This document shows positions 46,534-59,100 of a stretch of DNA of 64,000 bases, piece by piece (the stretch's first letter is position 1; every line of letters begins with the position of its first letter). The DNA comes from Trichomonas vaginalis G3 (lineage: Eukaryota > Parabasalia > Trichomonadida > Trichomonadidae): assembly GCF_026262505.1 (NCBI RefSeq), contig NC_067204.1:26009300-26073299 (forward strand), given 5' to 3'. The position numbers and the translations under genes were made by a program. Under the pieces are notes generated by a model. That model saw nothing but the letters and a program-made list of their open reading frames with translations. It had not been told where the DNA came from and searched no databases.

Positions 46534-47957
46534 TCTTTATTATTTTAAATTTGCATATTTCCATCAAAAGTTCATAAGGTAAAAAATTTCGTTTATATTA
46601 TTGCAAAATAAAATCTTCATTATCAAAATAATATTAAATAATAATATAATATAATTTATAAACAACTATTATTTAATAAAGTTTAATTGCCAAAGTTCAT
46701 CTAATTTTTTGATTTTTAATGTTTTATGAATTTTATTTATCATGTATATATCTAATGAAGATTATATATGTAGAAGATAAGTACCTTAATATGTACGTAA
46801 AAATTAATGAAATTTATTTTGAATGTAGAACCGAGCAATTTTCCCTGTCACTTTTAGCTAAAATTTGGGTTTGCCGCATTTTGTATGAGTATTTCATGTT
46901 TAAATCAGTATAAATACGCAAAATACTTATGAAATTCCAGCTGTTATTCAGTACTATTCATTTTTCAGCAATCATTAACTGTGGAAGAGTATGGCAAACG
47001 TTCGATAATGATCATGTATACTCAGATCATCAAGAATGAATTAAAGTCAATGCAGGGAAATGGATAATCCGATTAAAAACCCCAAAAAGGAAAAAGATAT
47101 TATATGAACGTCTCACAAATGGTTAGTACTAAGCTCTTTCCTGATGATTGAATATTCTTTCATATTTTTGTATATTGTAAGGGATTTTCTCCCCAAATAT
47201 ATAATACCTTCCTTATAAACGATCTACTTTCTTTGAATACAAGTATAATTTTACATTTTAGGAAAAAAATTTATTTTTTCAAATTTATCTTATAACAATA
47301 GAGATTTATATATATGTGTGTCAATATAGGCTTTAGTGGTATAAAATTGGGTAGATTTTGTTTTATTTTGAGTAAAAAATTCAAAAAATACTACCTCATT
47401 TTGCGTGCAAAGGAATAGTCAGAGCTATTTAATAACATTTTACGAATGAACTATGGAATTACTATAACTTTTGAAGAAATTTCAAAGTTAATAGAAGATT
47501 GTATTTTAGAAATCAGCTAAAAGAATGATGTGCATGCATCAAGCGTTAAAGTATCCTAATCAGAATATAGTAATATACAATGATTAGCAAAGCAGATTTG
47601 AATCGGCAAGAAGAGTTGCTTAAAAAATCAGTTGAGTCTTCTCTAGTTTCCACACTGCCTATTCCTGTTTAAGTGCGGTTATTCCTATTCCAGTTTTTGG
47701 TGCTTTACTATGATAACCAAATTGATTTGGTTATCATAGAAAAGAGACCATTATCATGCTTAGAATTAATTATGTTTAGGGTCGGTTTATTGGAATAAGG
47801 AAGTTTATAATACGTGAACACTTGTTTCCTCATCGAAAAGTCATAACGCATAAAGTCGATGTTTCCTTAGTACAAAAAGTGACATATGACGCTTAACTCT
47901 TTATTCCAGATAATGACCATATTTATGGGATTAAAAAGTTTAGGAAGCTTCTCCCCA

Positions 47958-48683
47958 TTGTTTGCTTACCTGATGACTTTCCCTTTTTTGACGGTTTTTT
48001 TGAGGAACTCCTATTTTTATGTAGACCTACACAATAACAATAGAGTACAGTTCGAGAGGATTAGATTTGACATTATTATTTCTCTTAGATTTTGAACATT
48101 TCGATAAATTTTAATAAGATTTTCAAGACAGAGGTTTTAGTTTATATTCAAAATATTGCATTTGGAGTTTGTTGATCATTCTTGAATCAGCATAAGGAGC
48201 TGTGGGAAAGATTCTTTTTGATGGAAAAACATGGGGGAACAAAGTGCCAAATCTTTCTGAAAGGGAGCCTTGAAATACATGAACTATTTTCAGATAAATG
48301 GAAATGAGAATCTGAGGGACAAATGTTAGAGAGTATCTTCTGACAAGGAAATTTTGAAAAACAAAGGCTCTCTTCAATCAAGAACGTGAGCTTTGGAGTC
48401 AGTGGAGAGAAGGAAGACTATTGTTATCTTCATATCAGTACATATATCTCAAAATTTTGTACTGATTTATAATAGCATTATTCATCCACTTCTATTAATA
48501 TTGCTTGAGATTTACAAGATTTATTTCACAAAAGTAGCTACATAGAAGCTATATTTGAGTTCACAGCATCTATGAGGAAGGAAAGCATGTGAAAATTTCA
48601 AAAAATGAATATGATGTCGATGTCTTGCAATTTTGTCACTTTTTTGAAGGAATAAAAATTTTTTGATTTTTGTCAAAAAAAAT
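47958..48683. other. intergenic region
   Basis: About 725 bases between the transposon and the Rab3GAP2-like gene. An open frame on the minus strand (48123-48377) has no family support and is not called. Confidence 0.55.
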
Positions 48684-50642
48684 ATGGATGTTGAAATCTC
48701 ATGGTCATTTGAAGATAAAGATAATGTAATTCAGCCATCTGACTTTGATACAATATGCATTGTCTCTCCTGACAATAAGACAATATGCAAAGTTACAGAT
48801 AATTATCTTTCTTTTTTTGATGCAGAAAGAGAAACCCCAAAACTCATGAAAAGTAAGAAAATTGATCAAATATCATGCATAGAAACCATTTCATCAAATC
48901 CATGGGTATTTGCCATTGGTTTACCAAATGGAACGATCATTTTTATGAGCGAAACGAAAGAATTATTCAGATTGCAACCTCTAGAACTTAGATTACGACG
49001 TCTTAGACTCTGTAGATACTATGGAGGCCAGTTCACGTCAAGTAAACCTGCTTTAATTGCTCAATATCCTCCAGATATCGTAATAATTCCATTAGATGCC
49101 ATCGAAGAAATGATAAAGAATCCAAATGCCGATATTACTTCCAAGATAAACAAATGGCATCTCGAAACAAATTATTCTGATGCAATCTTTGTCGATTCCA
49201 AGTTTTCAACACCAATCATGAATGGTTTGCATGAATTTCCTGCTATTTATACTATAGGAAATAATCCATTTTTCAGCGTTTTTTCAGCTGCAAATTCCGA
49301 TTCAACAATTTCAGTTAAAAAGATCGTTACTAACTTATTTAAGTGGATGGCGTTTACTGATAACAATAAGCAAGAAGAAGAATATCCAAAGTCAAAGAAA
49401 CAATGGAATCTTCGAGATGAAGGCAGAGTTACGAGATCTATCGAAGCAGACCCTACAGGACGCTGGATAAGCATCTGCGATGGCCAAGGCCGCGTTCTAC
49501 TTATTGATAGCGTATTTGGTCATATGGTCAAAGTTTACAAAGGGCTTAGAGATGCACAAGTGGCATGGTCTGAGTCTTCTTCGAGCAAAGATCCTGTTTT
49601 AATAATCTATGCCCCTTACAGAAAAATGATTATCGCATGTACAACACCAAATGGCGAAATCATCGATGCTGTTAGGGCAGCACCAGGTGGAAAGCTTATA
49701 CAGTTGCACACGCCTAAATTTGCAGCTGGATTTCTTGATGCTAACAAAACTTTTACAGTATTTTCTGTGAAATATGAAAATACAAAGAAGACATCACCAA
49801 ATACATACTCAATGATAAGTTTCCCACAGTATTTGCTCGCAGAAGAAAGCGAAGCAGCAATTAAAGCGCATTCTTGCAAATCCAAAGAAGATTTTCTCAA
49901 AGCAGCCGAACTAGTTAAGGACTCAGCTGAAGCTCTTGCTGTACTGAGGTCAATGATTGCACTCGTGGTCGCAGATGATATAGTTTCTGCAACATTAAGA
50001 GCAATGAAAGAAAAACTATTGCCGAAAGAAGATAAAACCGAGGAAATCGACTTCAAGAATGATAGTTTGAATTATTTCAGGCGCGTTATCTTCTCTGGTT
50101 TCGATAATGAGAAAGCATTATCATATTGGAACAGTAGAGAGTCATCGCTGACACAAACAGAGCCAGATTTATTATTCGTTGCCCAATGCAGGCTCTTGGA
50201 ATACTGGGAAAGTGTTCCTCAACGAAATGTCAGAAAAATCGATGTAGAATCACTTCCGAAATCCAGAATTACGATTATAATGAATGAAAGGGTCCAGGAG
50301 TTCCATGATATTTTCCCACAAAAGAAACCTCCACTTGGAAGATTTATTTCTTTTCCAACTTTATATCCTTCATTCTTTTTCGATTTCCTGTCTGCCAATT
50401 GCGATGTCAATGATATCTTTAGATCATATTCATTTTCCTTGACAAACAAAGAAGATTTCGTAAATACACTTATTAATTGGATACTTTCTGCCCAACCATC
50501 CGAATTATTGCTTTCACAGGACGTCCTCCAAGAATTCTCTAACCTTGACAACATAAAACAGATCTTTGCCAAAACAGATGAAAATATTGACACCCAGAAT
50601 ATTAATGAGGCCGTTTTCAGTATAATTGCAGAGAATAACTAA
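48684..50642 (+). CDS. Rab3GAP regulatory subunit (RAB3GAP2) N-terminal-domain protein
   Basis: 652 residues from the ATG at 48684 (MDVEISWSFEDKDN); the frame is open back to a TTG. A beta-propeller-like N-terminus is followed at ~255-295 by the most conserved block of the family: DPTGRWISICDGQGRVLLID and VYKGLRDAQVAW, then a helical half. RAB3GAP2 is the non-catalytic partner of RAB3GAP1; together they act as a Rab GTPase-activating complex and as exchange factor for Rab18, linked to ER and autophagy membranes. Animal homologues are about twice as long, so this protein holds only the N-terminal domain. A Rab gene lies 3 kb upstream, probably by chance. Confidence 0.8.
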   Translation: MDVEISWSFEDKDNVIQPSDFDTICIVSPDNKTICKVTDNYLSFFDAERETPKLMKSKKIDQISCIETISSNPWVFAIGLPNGTIIFMSETKELFRLQPLELRLRRLRLCRYYGGQFTSSKPALIAQYPPDIVIIPLDAIEEMIKNPNADITSKINKWHLETNYSDAIFVDSKFSTPIMNGLHEFPAIYTIGNNPFFSVFSAANSDSTISVKKIVTNLFKWMAFTDNNKQEEEYPKSKKQWNLRDEGRVTRSIEADPTGRWISICDGQGRVLLIDSVFGHMVKVYKGLRDAQVAWSESSSSKDPVLIIYAPYRKMIIACTTPNGEIIDAVRAAPGGKLIQLHTPKFAAGFLDANKTFTVFSVKYENTKKTSPNTYSMISFPQYLLAEESEAAIKAHSCKSKEDFLKAAELVKDSAEALAVLRSMIALVVADDIVSATLRAMKEKLLPKEDKTEEIDFKNDSLNYFRRVIFSGFDNEKALSYWNSRESSLTQTEPDLLFVAQCRLLEYWESVPQRNVRKIDVESLPKSRITIIMNERVQEFHDIFPQKKPPLGRFISFPTLYPSFFFDFLSANCDVNDIFRSYSFSLTNKEDFVNTLINWILSAQPSELLLSQDVLQEFSNLDNIKQIFAKTDENIDTQNINEAVFSIIAENN

Positions 50643-50953
50643 AGATTTAATGTTTATTTATTTTAATAATTAATATATTTTTAAACTTTCATAAAATAAA
50701 AGATTATTTCTCAAAGTTAGAATAAAAAACTTCTTCACATGTATTCGTGCTAATATGAAAAGTTATAATTTATGATATTAGAGTTAAAATAATTATAATT
50801 TTAAAATTTTTGGTAAGTTTTGTTTAATTCATAAGTCGATTTATGTTAATGTTCTAAAAAGTGTTAATAGTTTACTTACATATTAGGATTACTAATACCA
50901 TTTTTAATTCGTAAACATAATTTGTTAGAAATTCAATTTCTTAACTTATGAAA
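50643..50953. other. convergent intergenic region
   Basis: About 310 bases between convergent stops; AT-rich, no feature. Confidence 0.6.
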
Positions 50954-51979
50954 TTAACATATTCTGCAATCTTTTTTATAACCTGCCTTTATTAGCTTTC
51001 TTTTAGTGCCAAACTTATCATCTCGTAGTAAGTCATAAGCAGTTTTCCCTTCTCTATTTCGAAGATTTACATTCGCACCATTTTTAAGTAGAAAATTTAT
51101 ACCAGGAATATTGTGTTCATAATTACTGTGGCATGCCATCATCAAAGCTGTGTCTCCATATTCATCGCGCTCATTAATATTTGCGCCTATAGAAAGTAAA
51201 TGTTTCATTATTTCTACACAGCAATATGCTATGCAAAATGGGCAATAATTCTTTGCAAAAGGATCAGCACCAAGAGATATTAGTTGATTATAAATATCAA
51301 CGTATGAAGATATTATTACAGGATGGAATATGTTAGATTTACCTTTTGATGGATCGGCCCCAATCGACAAAATGTATTTTGCAAGATCTGGTTGTGAATG
51401 TTCTAATGACCTATAAAGTAATGTTTCACCTTTCTCGTCTACAGCATCTTTATCGAAACCTTCTGATAAAAGGTATCTTACAAAATTAGGCCTCTTCAAC
51501 AAAATTAAATGTGTTAATGGAATTTTTTCCTTGGCTGTATTTTTTTCATTATAACATCTGTTTTCAACAAAGAATTTGATAGCTTCGAAATACCCTTCAT
51601 AACATGCTAGAATCAATGGAGTCTTATCACCATCATTTCTAAAATCAAAGAGCCCATAATGATAAGCAGCTATAGCACCATCTTTATTATTAGATTTAGA
51701 TAGTTTAATAAGGAAGTCATAGATTTTTTTGAATGATTTTGAGTTGCCAAGTTCTACAATAGTTTTTGCAGTATCTGGTTGAATATTCCTAAAATCATCG
51801 ATATAATTGTGATCTGTATCTTGATATGGACTTGGATTATCTTTATTACTATTATTCGAGTTTTCGAGAGTTTGGTTAAATAGAGAAATTTGATTTTGAT
51901 CATTTTGATAAGGGTTTGGTGTGCGAAGGTAGATAGGGTTGTTCAAATCCTGTAATGAACTTTGATCATTTGTATTCAT
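50954..51979 (-). CDS. ankyrin-repeat protein
   Basis: 341 residues. The N-terminal ~95 residues are Asn/Gln/Pro-rich and probably disordered. From ~110 onward come ankyrin repeats, seen as GDKTPLILACYEGYFEAIKF, DEKGETLLYRSLEHSQPDLA, LISLGADPFAKN, DEYGDTALMMACHSNY and NREGKTAYDLLRDD, about six to seven units. Ankyrin repeats bind proteins; the family is hugely expanded in trichomonads, so no specific role can be given. The C-terminus ends KKDCRIC, which is not a clear prenylation box. Confidence 0.92.
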   Translation of the reverse strand: MNTNDQSSLQDLNNPIYLRTPNPYQNDQNQISLFNQTLENSNNSNKDNPSPYQDTDHNYIDDFRNIQPDTAKTIVELGNSKSFKKIYDFLIKLSKSNNKDGAIAAYHYGLFDFRNDGDKTPLILACYEGYFEAIKFFVENRCYNEKNTAKEKIPLTHLILLKRPNFVRYLLSEGFDKDAVDEKGETLLYRSLEHSQPDLAKYILSIGADPSKGKSNIFHPVIISSYVDIYNQLISLGADPFAKNYCPFCIAYCCVEIMKHLLSIGANINERDEYGDTALMMACHSNYEHNIPGINFLLKNGANVNLRNREGKTAYDLLRDDKFGTKRKLIKAGYKKDCRIC

Positions 51980-52640
51980 TTTTTTTTAAGGCTGCACTGT
52001 AGTCTGAAAGTAAAATAAATGGAAAATGGCGGTTTTTCGGAAAAAGTAAATTGACATTAAAAAGTTTATATCGGCAAAGTAGTTCCTTTAGAGGTTAGAT
52101 AAATTTTAAAATACAAATTAAAAGATTTCCGTGAACTTCAGAAAAAAGAAGTATTCCAACTCGGCGGAGGTTTTTGTGATATGGAAAAATGTTAGTTGCT
52201 CAATTATCTCACTATTGGATGGACTTTTATCGAGCGAAATTTTGGCTGTAAAGACAATTCTGATATTGGTAACATGGTGATAAGAACAAATAGTCAGTTT
52301 GCGTGGTTTATGATGAGATAATTTCGATTTAAAAAAAAACATAAAAATTGATTTTAATGAGCGATTATATTTGAATATGCTCTCCTAATTTGAAGGAACT
52401 GGTTAAATCATGAATTGATCATGAATAATTTTTTTTCAAAATAACAATTATAATTTCATATTCATTATAAGTTGAAAATATATCATAAAGACTTTATGAA
52501 TGATAAATTCGTAAAAAACAAGTTAGTTTGTTTCTGAAAATAATAATAATAAAAACCAATTTAGACCCAATAATTTTTGGCGGGATAATTGAGATGTTAC
52601 GATTGAATTAAAAAAAAAAGCGGTAATACATTTTTACAAT
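51980..52640. other. intergenic region before satellite block
   Basis: About 660 AT-rich bases; no supported gene. Confidence 0.6.
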
Positions 52641-53063
52641 GATGAAGAGGCTGGCAACCTCTGAGTCAAAGCACTTGTTAATGCAATGATGAAGAGGCTG
52701 GCAACCTCTGAGTCAAAGCACTTGTTAATGCAATGATGAAGAGGCTGGCAACCTCTGAGTCAAAGCACTTGTTAATGCAATGATGAAGAGGCTGGCAACC
52801 TCTGAGTCAAAGCACTTGTTAATGCAATGATGAAGAGGCTGGCAACCTCTGAGTCAAAGCACTTGTTAATGCAATGATGAAGAGGCTGGCAACCTCTGAG
52901 TCAAAGCACTTGTTAATGCAATGATGAAGAGGCTGGCAACCTCTGAGTCAAAGCACTTGTTAATGCAATGATGAAGAGGCTGGCAACCTCTGAGTCAAAG
53001 CACTTGTTAATGCAATGATGAAGAGGCTGGCAACATCTGAGTTAAAATACTTTTCCCAGTGTG
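52641..53063. repeat. 47-bp tandem repeat, nine units
   Basis: Units start at 52641, 52688, 52735, 52782, 52829, 52876, 52923, 52970 and 53017. Each begins GATGAAGAGGCTGGCAACCT. The first eight read as identical; the ninth decays after ~20 bases (CAACATCTGAGTTAAAA). Each unit holds a short inverted repeat AGAGG...CCTCT. No ORF crosses it. Confidence 0.95.
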
Positions 53064-53192
53064 GGAGTAATTTGAAAAAAAAAAATTTAGTTCATATATT
53101 GAAAAAAAAAAAGTAAAAATTAAAGTTTATAGGTTGTGTTTTGATGAGCTAATTGTTAAGATATTGTAGTTCTAAAGAAAAATTGGAGTTTC
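53064..53192. other. spacer between the two tandem arrays
   Basis: AT-rich spacer with poly-A runs. The 133-bp array begins abruptly at GAGGAAGTTTC (53193). Confidence 0.6.
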
Positions 53193-56100
53193 GAGGAAGT
53201 TTCTCGACAGAGGAAACTTTCATATCGAATGTTGCCTCTGTCGAGATGTATGTGACAGGCAAAGTGCAATCACCTATCAATATTGCACTTTGCCTGTCAA
53301 AAGTTCTTCGCATCTCTTGAGGTGTGAGGAAGTTTCTCGACAGAGGAAACTTTCATATCGAATGTTGCCTCTGTCGAGATGTATGTGACAGGCAAAGTGC
53401 AATCACCTATCAATATTGCACTTTGCCTGTCAAAAGTTCTTCGCATCTCTTGAGGTGTGAGGAAGTTTCTCGACAGAGGAAACTTTCATATCGAATGTTG
53501 CCTCTGTCGAGATGTATGTGACAGGCAAAGTGCAATCACCTATCAATATTGCACTTTGCCTGTCAAAAGTTCTTCGCATCTCTTGAGGTGTGAGGAAGTT
53601 TCTCGACAGAGGAAACTTTCATATCGAATGTTGCCTCTGTCGAGATGTATGTGACAGGCAAAGTGCAATCACCTATCAATATTGCACTTTGCCTGTCAAA
53701 AGTTCTTCGCATCTCTTGAGGTGTGAGGAAGTTTCTCGACAGAGGAAACTTTCATATCGAATGTTGCCTCTGTCGAGATGTATGTGACAGGCAAAGTGCA
53801 ATCACCTATCAATATTGCACTTTGCCTGTCAAAAGTTCTTCGCATCTCTTGAGGTGTGAGGAAGTTTCTCGACAGAGGAAACTTTCATATCGAATGTTGC
53901 CTCTGTCGAGATGTATGTGACAGGCAAAGTGCAATCACCTATCAATATTGCACTTTGCCTGTCAAAAGTTCTTCGCATCTCTTGAGGTGTGAGGAAGTTT
54001 CTCGACAGAGGAAACTTTCATATCGAATGTTGCCTCTGTCGAGATGTATGTGACAGGCAAAGTGCAATCACCTATCAATATTGCACTTTGCCTGTCAAAA
54101 GTTCTTCGCATCTCTTGAGGTGTGAGGAAGTTTCTCGACAGAGGAAACTTTCATATCGAATGTTGCCTCTGTCGAGATGTATGTGACAGGCAAAGTGCAA
54201 TCACCTATCAATATTGCACTTTGCCTGTCAAAAGTTCTTCGCATCTCTTGAGGTGTGAGGAAGTTTCTCGACAGAGGAAACTTTCATATCGAATGTTGCC
54301 TCTGTCGAGATGTATGTGACAGGCAAAGTGCAATCACCTATCAATATTGCACTTTGCCTGTCAAAAGTTCTTCGCATCTCTTGAGGTGTGAGGAAGTTTC
54401 TCGACAGAGGAAACTTTCATATCGAATGTTGCCTCTGTCGAGATGTATGTGACAGGCAAAGTGCAATCACCTATCAATATTGCACTTTGCCTGTCAAAAG
54501 TTCTTCGCATCTCTTGAGGTGTGAGGAAGTTTCTCGACAGAGGAAACTTTCATATCGAATGTTGCCTCTGTCGAGATGTATGTGACAGGCAAAGTGCAAT
54601 CACCTATCAATATTGCACTTTGCCTGTCAAAAGTTCTTCGCATCTCTTGAGGTGTGAGGAAGTTTCTCGACAGAGGAAACTTTCATATCGAATGTTGCCT
54701 CTGTCGAGATGTATGTGACAGGCAAAGTGCAATCACCTATCAATATTGCACTTTGCCTGTCAAAAGTTCTTCGCATCTCTTGAGGTGTGAGGAAGTTTCT
54801 CGACAGAGGAAACTTTCATATCGAATGTTGCCTCTGTCGAGATGTATGTGACAGGCAAAGTGCAATCACCTATCAATATTGCACTTTGCCTGTCAAAAGT
54901 TCTTCGCATCTCTTGAGGTGTGAGGAAGTTTCTCGACAGAGGAAACTTTCATATCGAATGTTGCCTCTGTCGAGATGTATGTGACAGGCAAAGTGCAATC
55001 ACCTATCAATATTGCACTTTGCCTGTCAAAAGTTCTTCGCATCTCTTGAGGTGTGAGGAAGTTTCTCGACAGAGGAAACTTTCATATCGAATGTTGCCTC
55101 TGTCGAGATGTATGTGACAGGCAAAGTGCAATCACCTATCAATATTGCACTTTGCCTGTCAAAAGTTCTTCGCATCTCTTGAGGTGTGAGGAAGTTTCTC
55201 GACAGAGGAAACTTTCATATCGAATGTTGCCTCTGTCGATGTATGTGACAGGCAAAGTGCAATCACCTATCAATATTGCACTTTGCCTGTCAAAAGTTCT
55301 TCGCATCTCTTGAGGTGTGAGGAAGTTTCTCGACAGAGGAAACTTTATATCGAATGTTGCCTCTGTCGAGATGTATGTGACAGGCAAAGTGCAATCACCT
55401 ATCAATATTGCACTTTGCCTGTCAAAAGTTCTTCGCATCTCTTGAGGTGTGAGGAAGTTTCTCGACAGAGGAAACTTTCATATCGAATGTTGCCTCTGTC
55501 GAGATGTATGTGACAGGCAAAGTGCAATCACCTATCAATATTGCACTTTGCCTGTCAAAAGTTCTTCGCATCTCTTGAGGTGTGAGGAAGTTTCTCGACA
55601 GAGGGAAACTTTCATATCGAATGTTGCCTCTGTCGAGATGTATGTGACAGGCAAAGTGCAATCACCTATCAATATTGCACTTTGCCTGTCAAAAAGTTCT
55701 TCGCCATCTCTTGAGGTGTGAGGAAGTTTCTCGACAGAGGAAACTTTCATATCGAATGTTGCCTCTGTCGAGATGTATGTGACAGGCAAAGTGCAATCAC
55801 CTATCAATATTGCACTTGCCTGTCAAAAGTTCTTCGCATCTCTTGAGGTGTGAGGAAGTTTTCTCGACAGAGGAAACTTTCATATCGAATGTTGCCTCTG
55901 TCGAGATGTATGTGACAGGCAAAGTGCAATCACCTATCAATATTGCACTTTGCCTGTCAAAAGTTCTTCGCATCTCTTGAGGTGTGAGGAAGTTTCTCGA
56001 CAGAGGAAACTTTCATATCGAATGTTGCCTCTGTCGAGATGTATGTGACAGGCAAAGTGCAATCACCTATCAATATTGCACTTTGCCTGTCAAAAGTTCT

Positions 56101-59100
56101 TCGCATCTCTTGAGGTGTGAGGAAGTTTCTCGACAGAGGAAACTTTCATATCGAATGTTGCCTCTGTCGAGATGTATGTGACAGGCAAAGTGCAATCACC
56201 TATCAATATTGCACTATGCCTGTCAAAAGTTCTTCGCATCTCTTGAGGTGTGAGGAAGTTTCTCGACAGAGGAAACTTTCATATCGAATGTTGCCTCTGT
56301 CGAGATGTATGTGACAGGCAAAGTGCAATCACCTATCAATATTGCACTTTGCCTGTCAAAAGTTCTTCGCATCTCTTGAGGTGTGAGGAAGTTTCTCGAC
56401 AGAGGAAACTTTCATATCGAATGTTTGCCTCTGTCGAGATGTATGTGACAGGCAAAGTGCAATCACCTATCAATATTGCACTTTGCCTGTCAAAAGTTCT
56501 TCGCATCTCTTGAGGTGTGAGGAAGTTTCTCGACAGAGGAAACTTTCATATCGAATGTTGCCTCTGTCGAGATGTATGTGACAGGCAAAGTGCAATCACC
56601 TATCAATATTGCACTTTGCCTGTCAAAAGTTCTTCGCATCTCTTGAGGTGTGAGGAAGTTTCTCGACAGAGGAAACTTTCATATCGAATGTTGCCTCTGT
56701 CGAGATGTATGTGACAGGCAAAGTGCAATCACCTATCAATATTGCACTTTGCCTGTCAAAAGTTCTTCGCATCTCTTGAGGTGTGAGGAAGTTTCTCGAC
56801 AGAGGAAACTTTTCATATCGAATGTTGCCTCTGTCGAGATGTATGTGACAGGCAAAGTGCAATCACCTATCAATATTGCACTTTGCCTGTCAAAAGTTCT
56901 TCGCATCTCTTGAGGTGTGAGGAAGTTTCTCGACAGAGGAAACTTTCATATCGAATGTTGCCTCTGTCGAGATGTATGTGACAGGCAAAGTGCAATCACC
57001 TATCAATATTGCACTTTGCCTGTCAAAAGTTCTTCGCATCTCTTGAGGTGTGAGGAAGTTTCTCGACAGAGGAAACTTTCATATCGAATGTTGCCTCTGT
57101 CGAGATGTATGTGACAGGCAAAGTGCAATCACCTATCAATATTGCACTTTGCCTGTCAAAAGTTCTTCGCATCTCTTGAGGTGTGAGGAAGTTTCTCGAC
57201 AGAGGAAACTTTCATATCGAATGTTGCCTCTGTCGAGATGTATGTGACAGGCAAAGTGCAATCACCTATCAATATTGCACTTTGCCTGTCAAAAGTTCTT
57301 CGCATCTCTTGAGGTGTGAGGAAGTTTCTCGACAGAGGAAACTTTCATATCGAATGTTGCCTCTGTCGAGATGTATGTGACAGGCAAAGTGCAATCACCT
57401 ATCAATATTGCACTTTGCCTGTCAAAAGTTCTTCGCATCTCTTGAGGTGTGAGAAGTTTCTCGACAGAGGAAACTTTCATATCGAATGTTGCCTCTGTCG
57501 AGATGTATGTGACAGGCAAAGTGCAATCACCTATCAATATTGCACTTTGCCTGTCAAAAGTTCTTCGCATCTCTTGAGGTGTGAGGAAGTTTCTCGACAG
57601 AGGAAACTTTCATATCGAATGTTGCCTCTGTCGAGATGTATGTGACAGGCAAAGTGCAATCACCTATCAATATTGCACTTTGCCTGTCAAAAGTTCTTCG
57701 CATCTCTTGAGGTGTGAGGAAGTTTCTCGACAGAGGAAACTTTCATATCGAATGTTGCCTCTGTCGAGATGTATGTGACAGGCAAAGTGCAATCACCTAT
57801 CAATATTGCACTTTGCCTGTCAAAAGTTCTTCGCATCTCTTGAGGTGTGAGGAAGTTTCTCGACAGAGGAAACTTTCATATCGAATGTTGCCTCTGTCGA
57901 GATGTATGTGACAGGCAAAGTGCAATCACCTATCAATATTGCACTTTGCCTGTCAAAAGTTCTTCGCATCTCTTGAGGTGTGAGGAAGTTTCTCGACAGA
58001 GGAAACTTTCATATCGAATGTTGCCTCTGTCGAGATGTATGTGACAGGCAAAGTGCAATCACCTATCAATATTGCACTTTGCCTGTCAAAAGTTCTTCGC
58101 ATCTCTTGAGGTGTGAGGAAGTTTCTCGACAGAGGAAACTTTCATATCGAATGTTGCCTCTGTCGAGATGTATGTGACAGGCAAAGTGCAATCACCTATC
58201 AATATTGCACTTTGCCTGTCAAAAGTTCTTCGCATCTCTTGAGGTGTGAGGAAGTTTCTCGACAGAGGAAACTTTCATATCGAATGTTGCCTCTGTCGAG
58301 ATGTATGTGACAGGCAAAGTGCAATCACCTATCAATATTGCACTTTGCCTGTCAAAAGTTCTTCGCATCTCTTGAGGTGTGAGGAAGTTTCTCGACAGAG
58401 GAAACTTTCATATCGAATGTTGCCTCTGTCGAGATGTATGTGACAGGCAAAGTGCAATCACCTATCAATATTGCACTTTGCCTGTCAAAAGTTCTTCGCA
58501 TCTCTTGAGGTGTGAGGAAGTTTCTCGACAGAGGAAACTTTCATATCGAATGTTGCCTCTGTCGAGATGTATGTGACAGGCAAAGTGCAATCACCTATCA
58601 ATATTGCACTTTGCCTGTCAAAAGTTCTTCGCATCTCTTGAGGTGTGAGGAAGTTTCTCGACAGAGGAAACTTTCATATCGAATGTTGCCTCTGTCGAGA
58701 TGTATGTGACAGGCAAAGTGCAATCACCTATCAATATTGCACTTTGCCTGTCAAAAGTTCTTCGCATCTCTTGAGGTGTGAGGAAGTTTCTCGACAGAGG
58801 AAACTTTCATATCGAATGTTGCCTCTGTCGAGATGTATGTGACAGGCAAAGTGCAATCACCTATCAATATTGCACTTTGCCTGTCAAAAGTTCTTCGCAT
58901 CTCTTGAGGTGTGAGGAAGTTTCTCGACAGAGGAAACTTTCATATCGAATGTTGCCTCTGTCGAGATGTATGTGACAGGCAAAGTGCAATCACCTATCAA
59001 TATTGCACTTTGCCTGTCAAAAGTTCTTCGCATCTCTTGAGGTGTGAGGAAGTTTCTCGACAGAGGAAACTTTCATATCGAATGTTGCCTCTGTCGAGAT

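Larger units (their letters stand above)
45568..47957. mobile_element. 2.39-kb non-autonomous transposon with 277-bp TIRs
   Basis: 45568-45844 and 47681-47957 are inverted copies that appear identical over 277 bases (tips TGGGGAGAAGC). Each TIR contains a 32-nt near-perfect palindrome (45786-45817; 47708-47739) with a 15-bp stem and 2-nt loop. The 1.84-kb interior has no credible transposase gene but does have palindromes and a duplicated segment (listed separately). No clear target duplication is visible at the tips, so the superfamily is unassigned. Confidence 0.8.

Noticed and set aside
48123-48377. 84-codon frame on the minus strand
   Set aside because: No family, no context and overlapping frames of similar length; likely chance.
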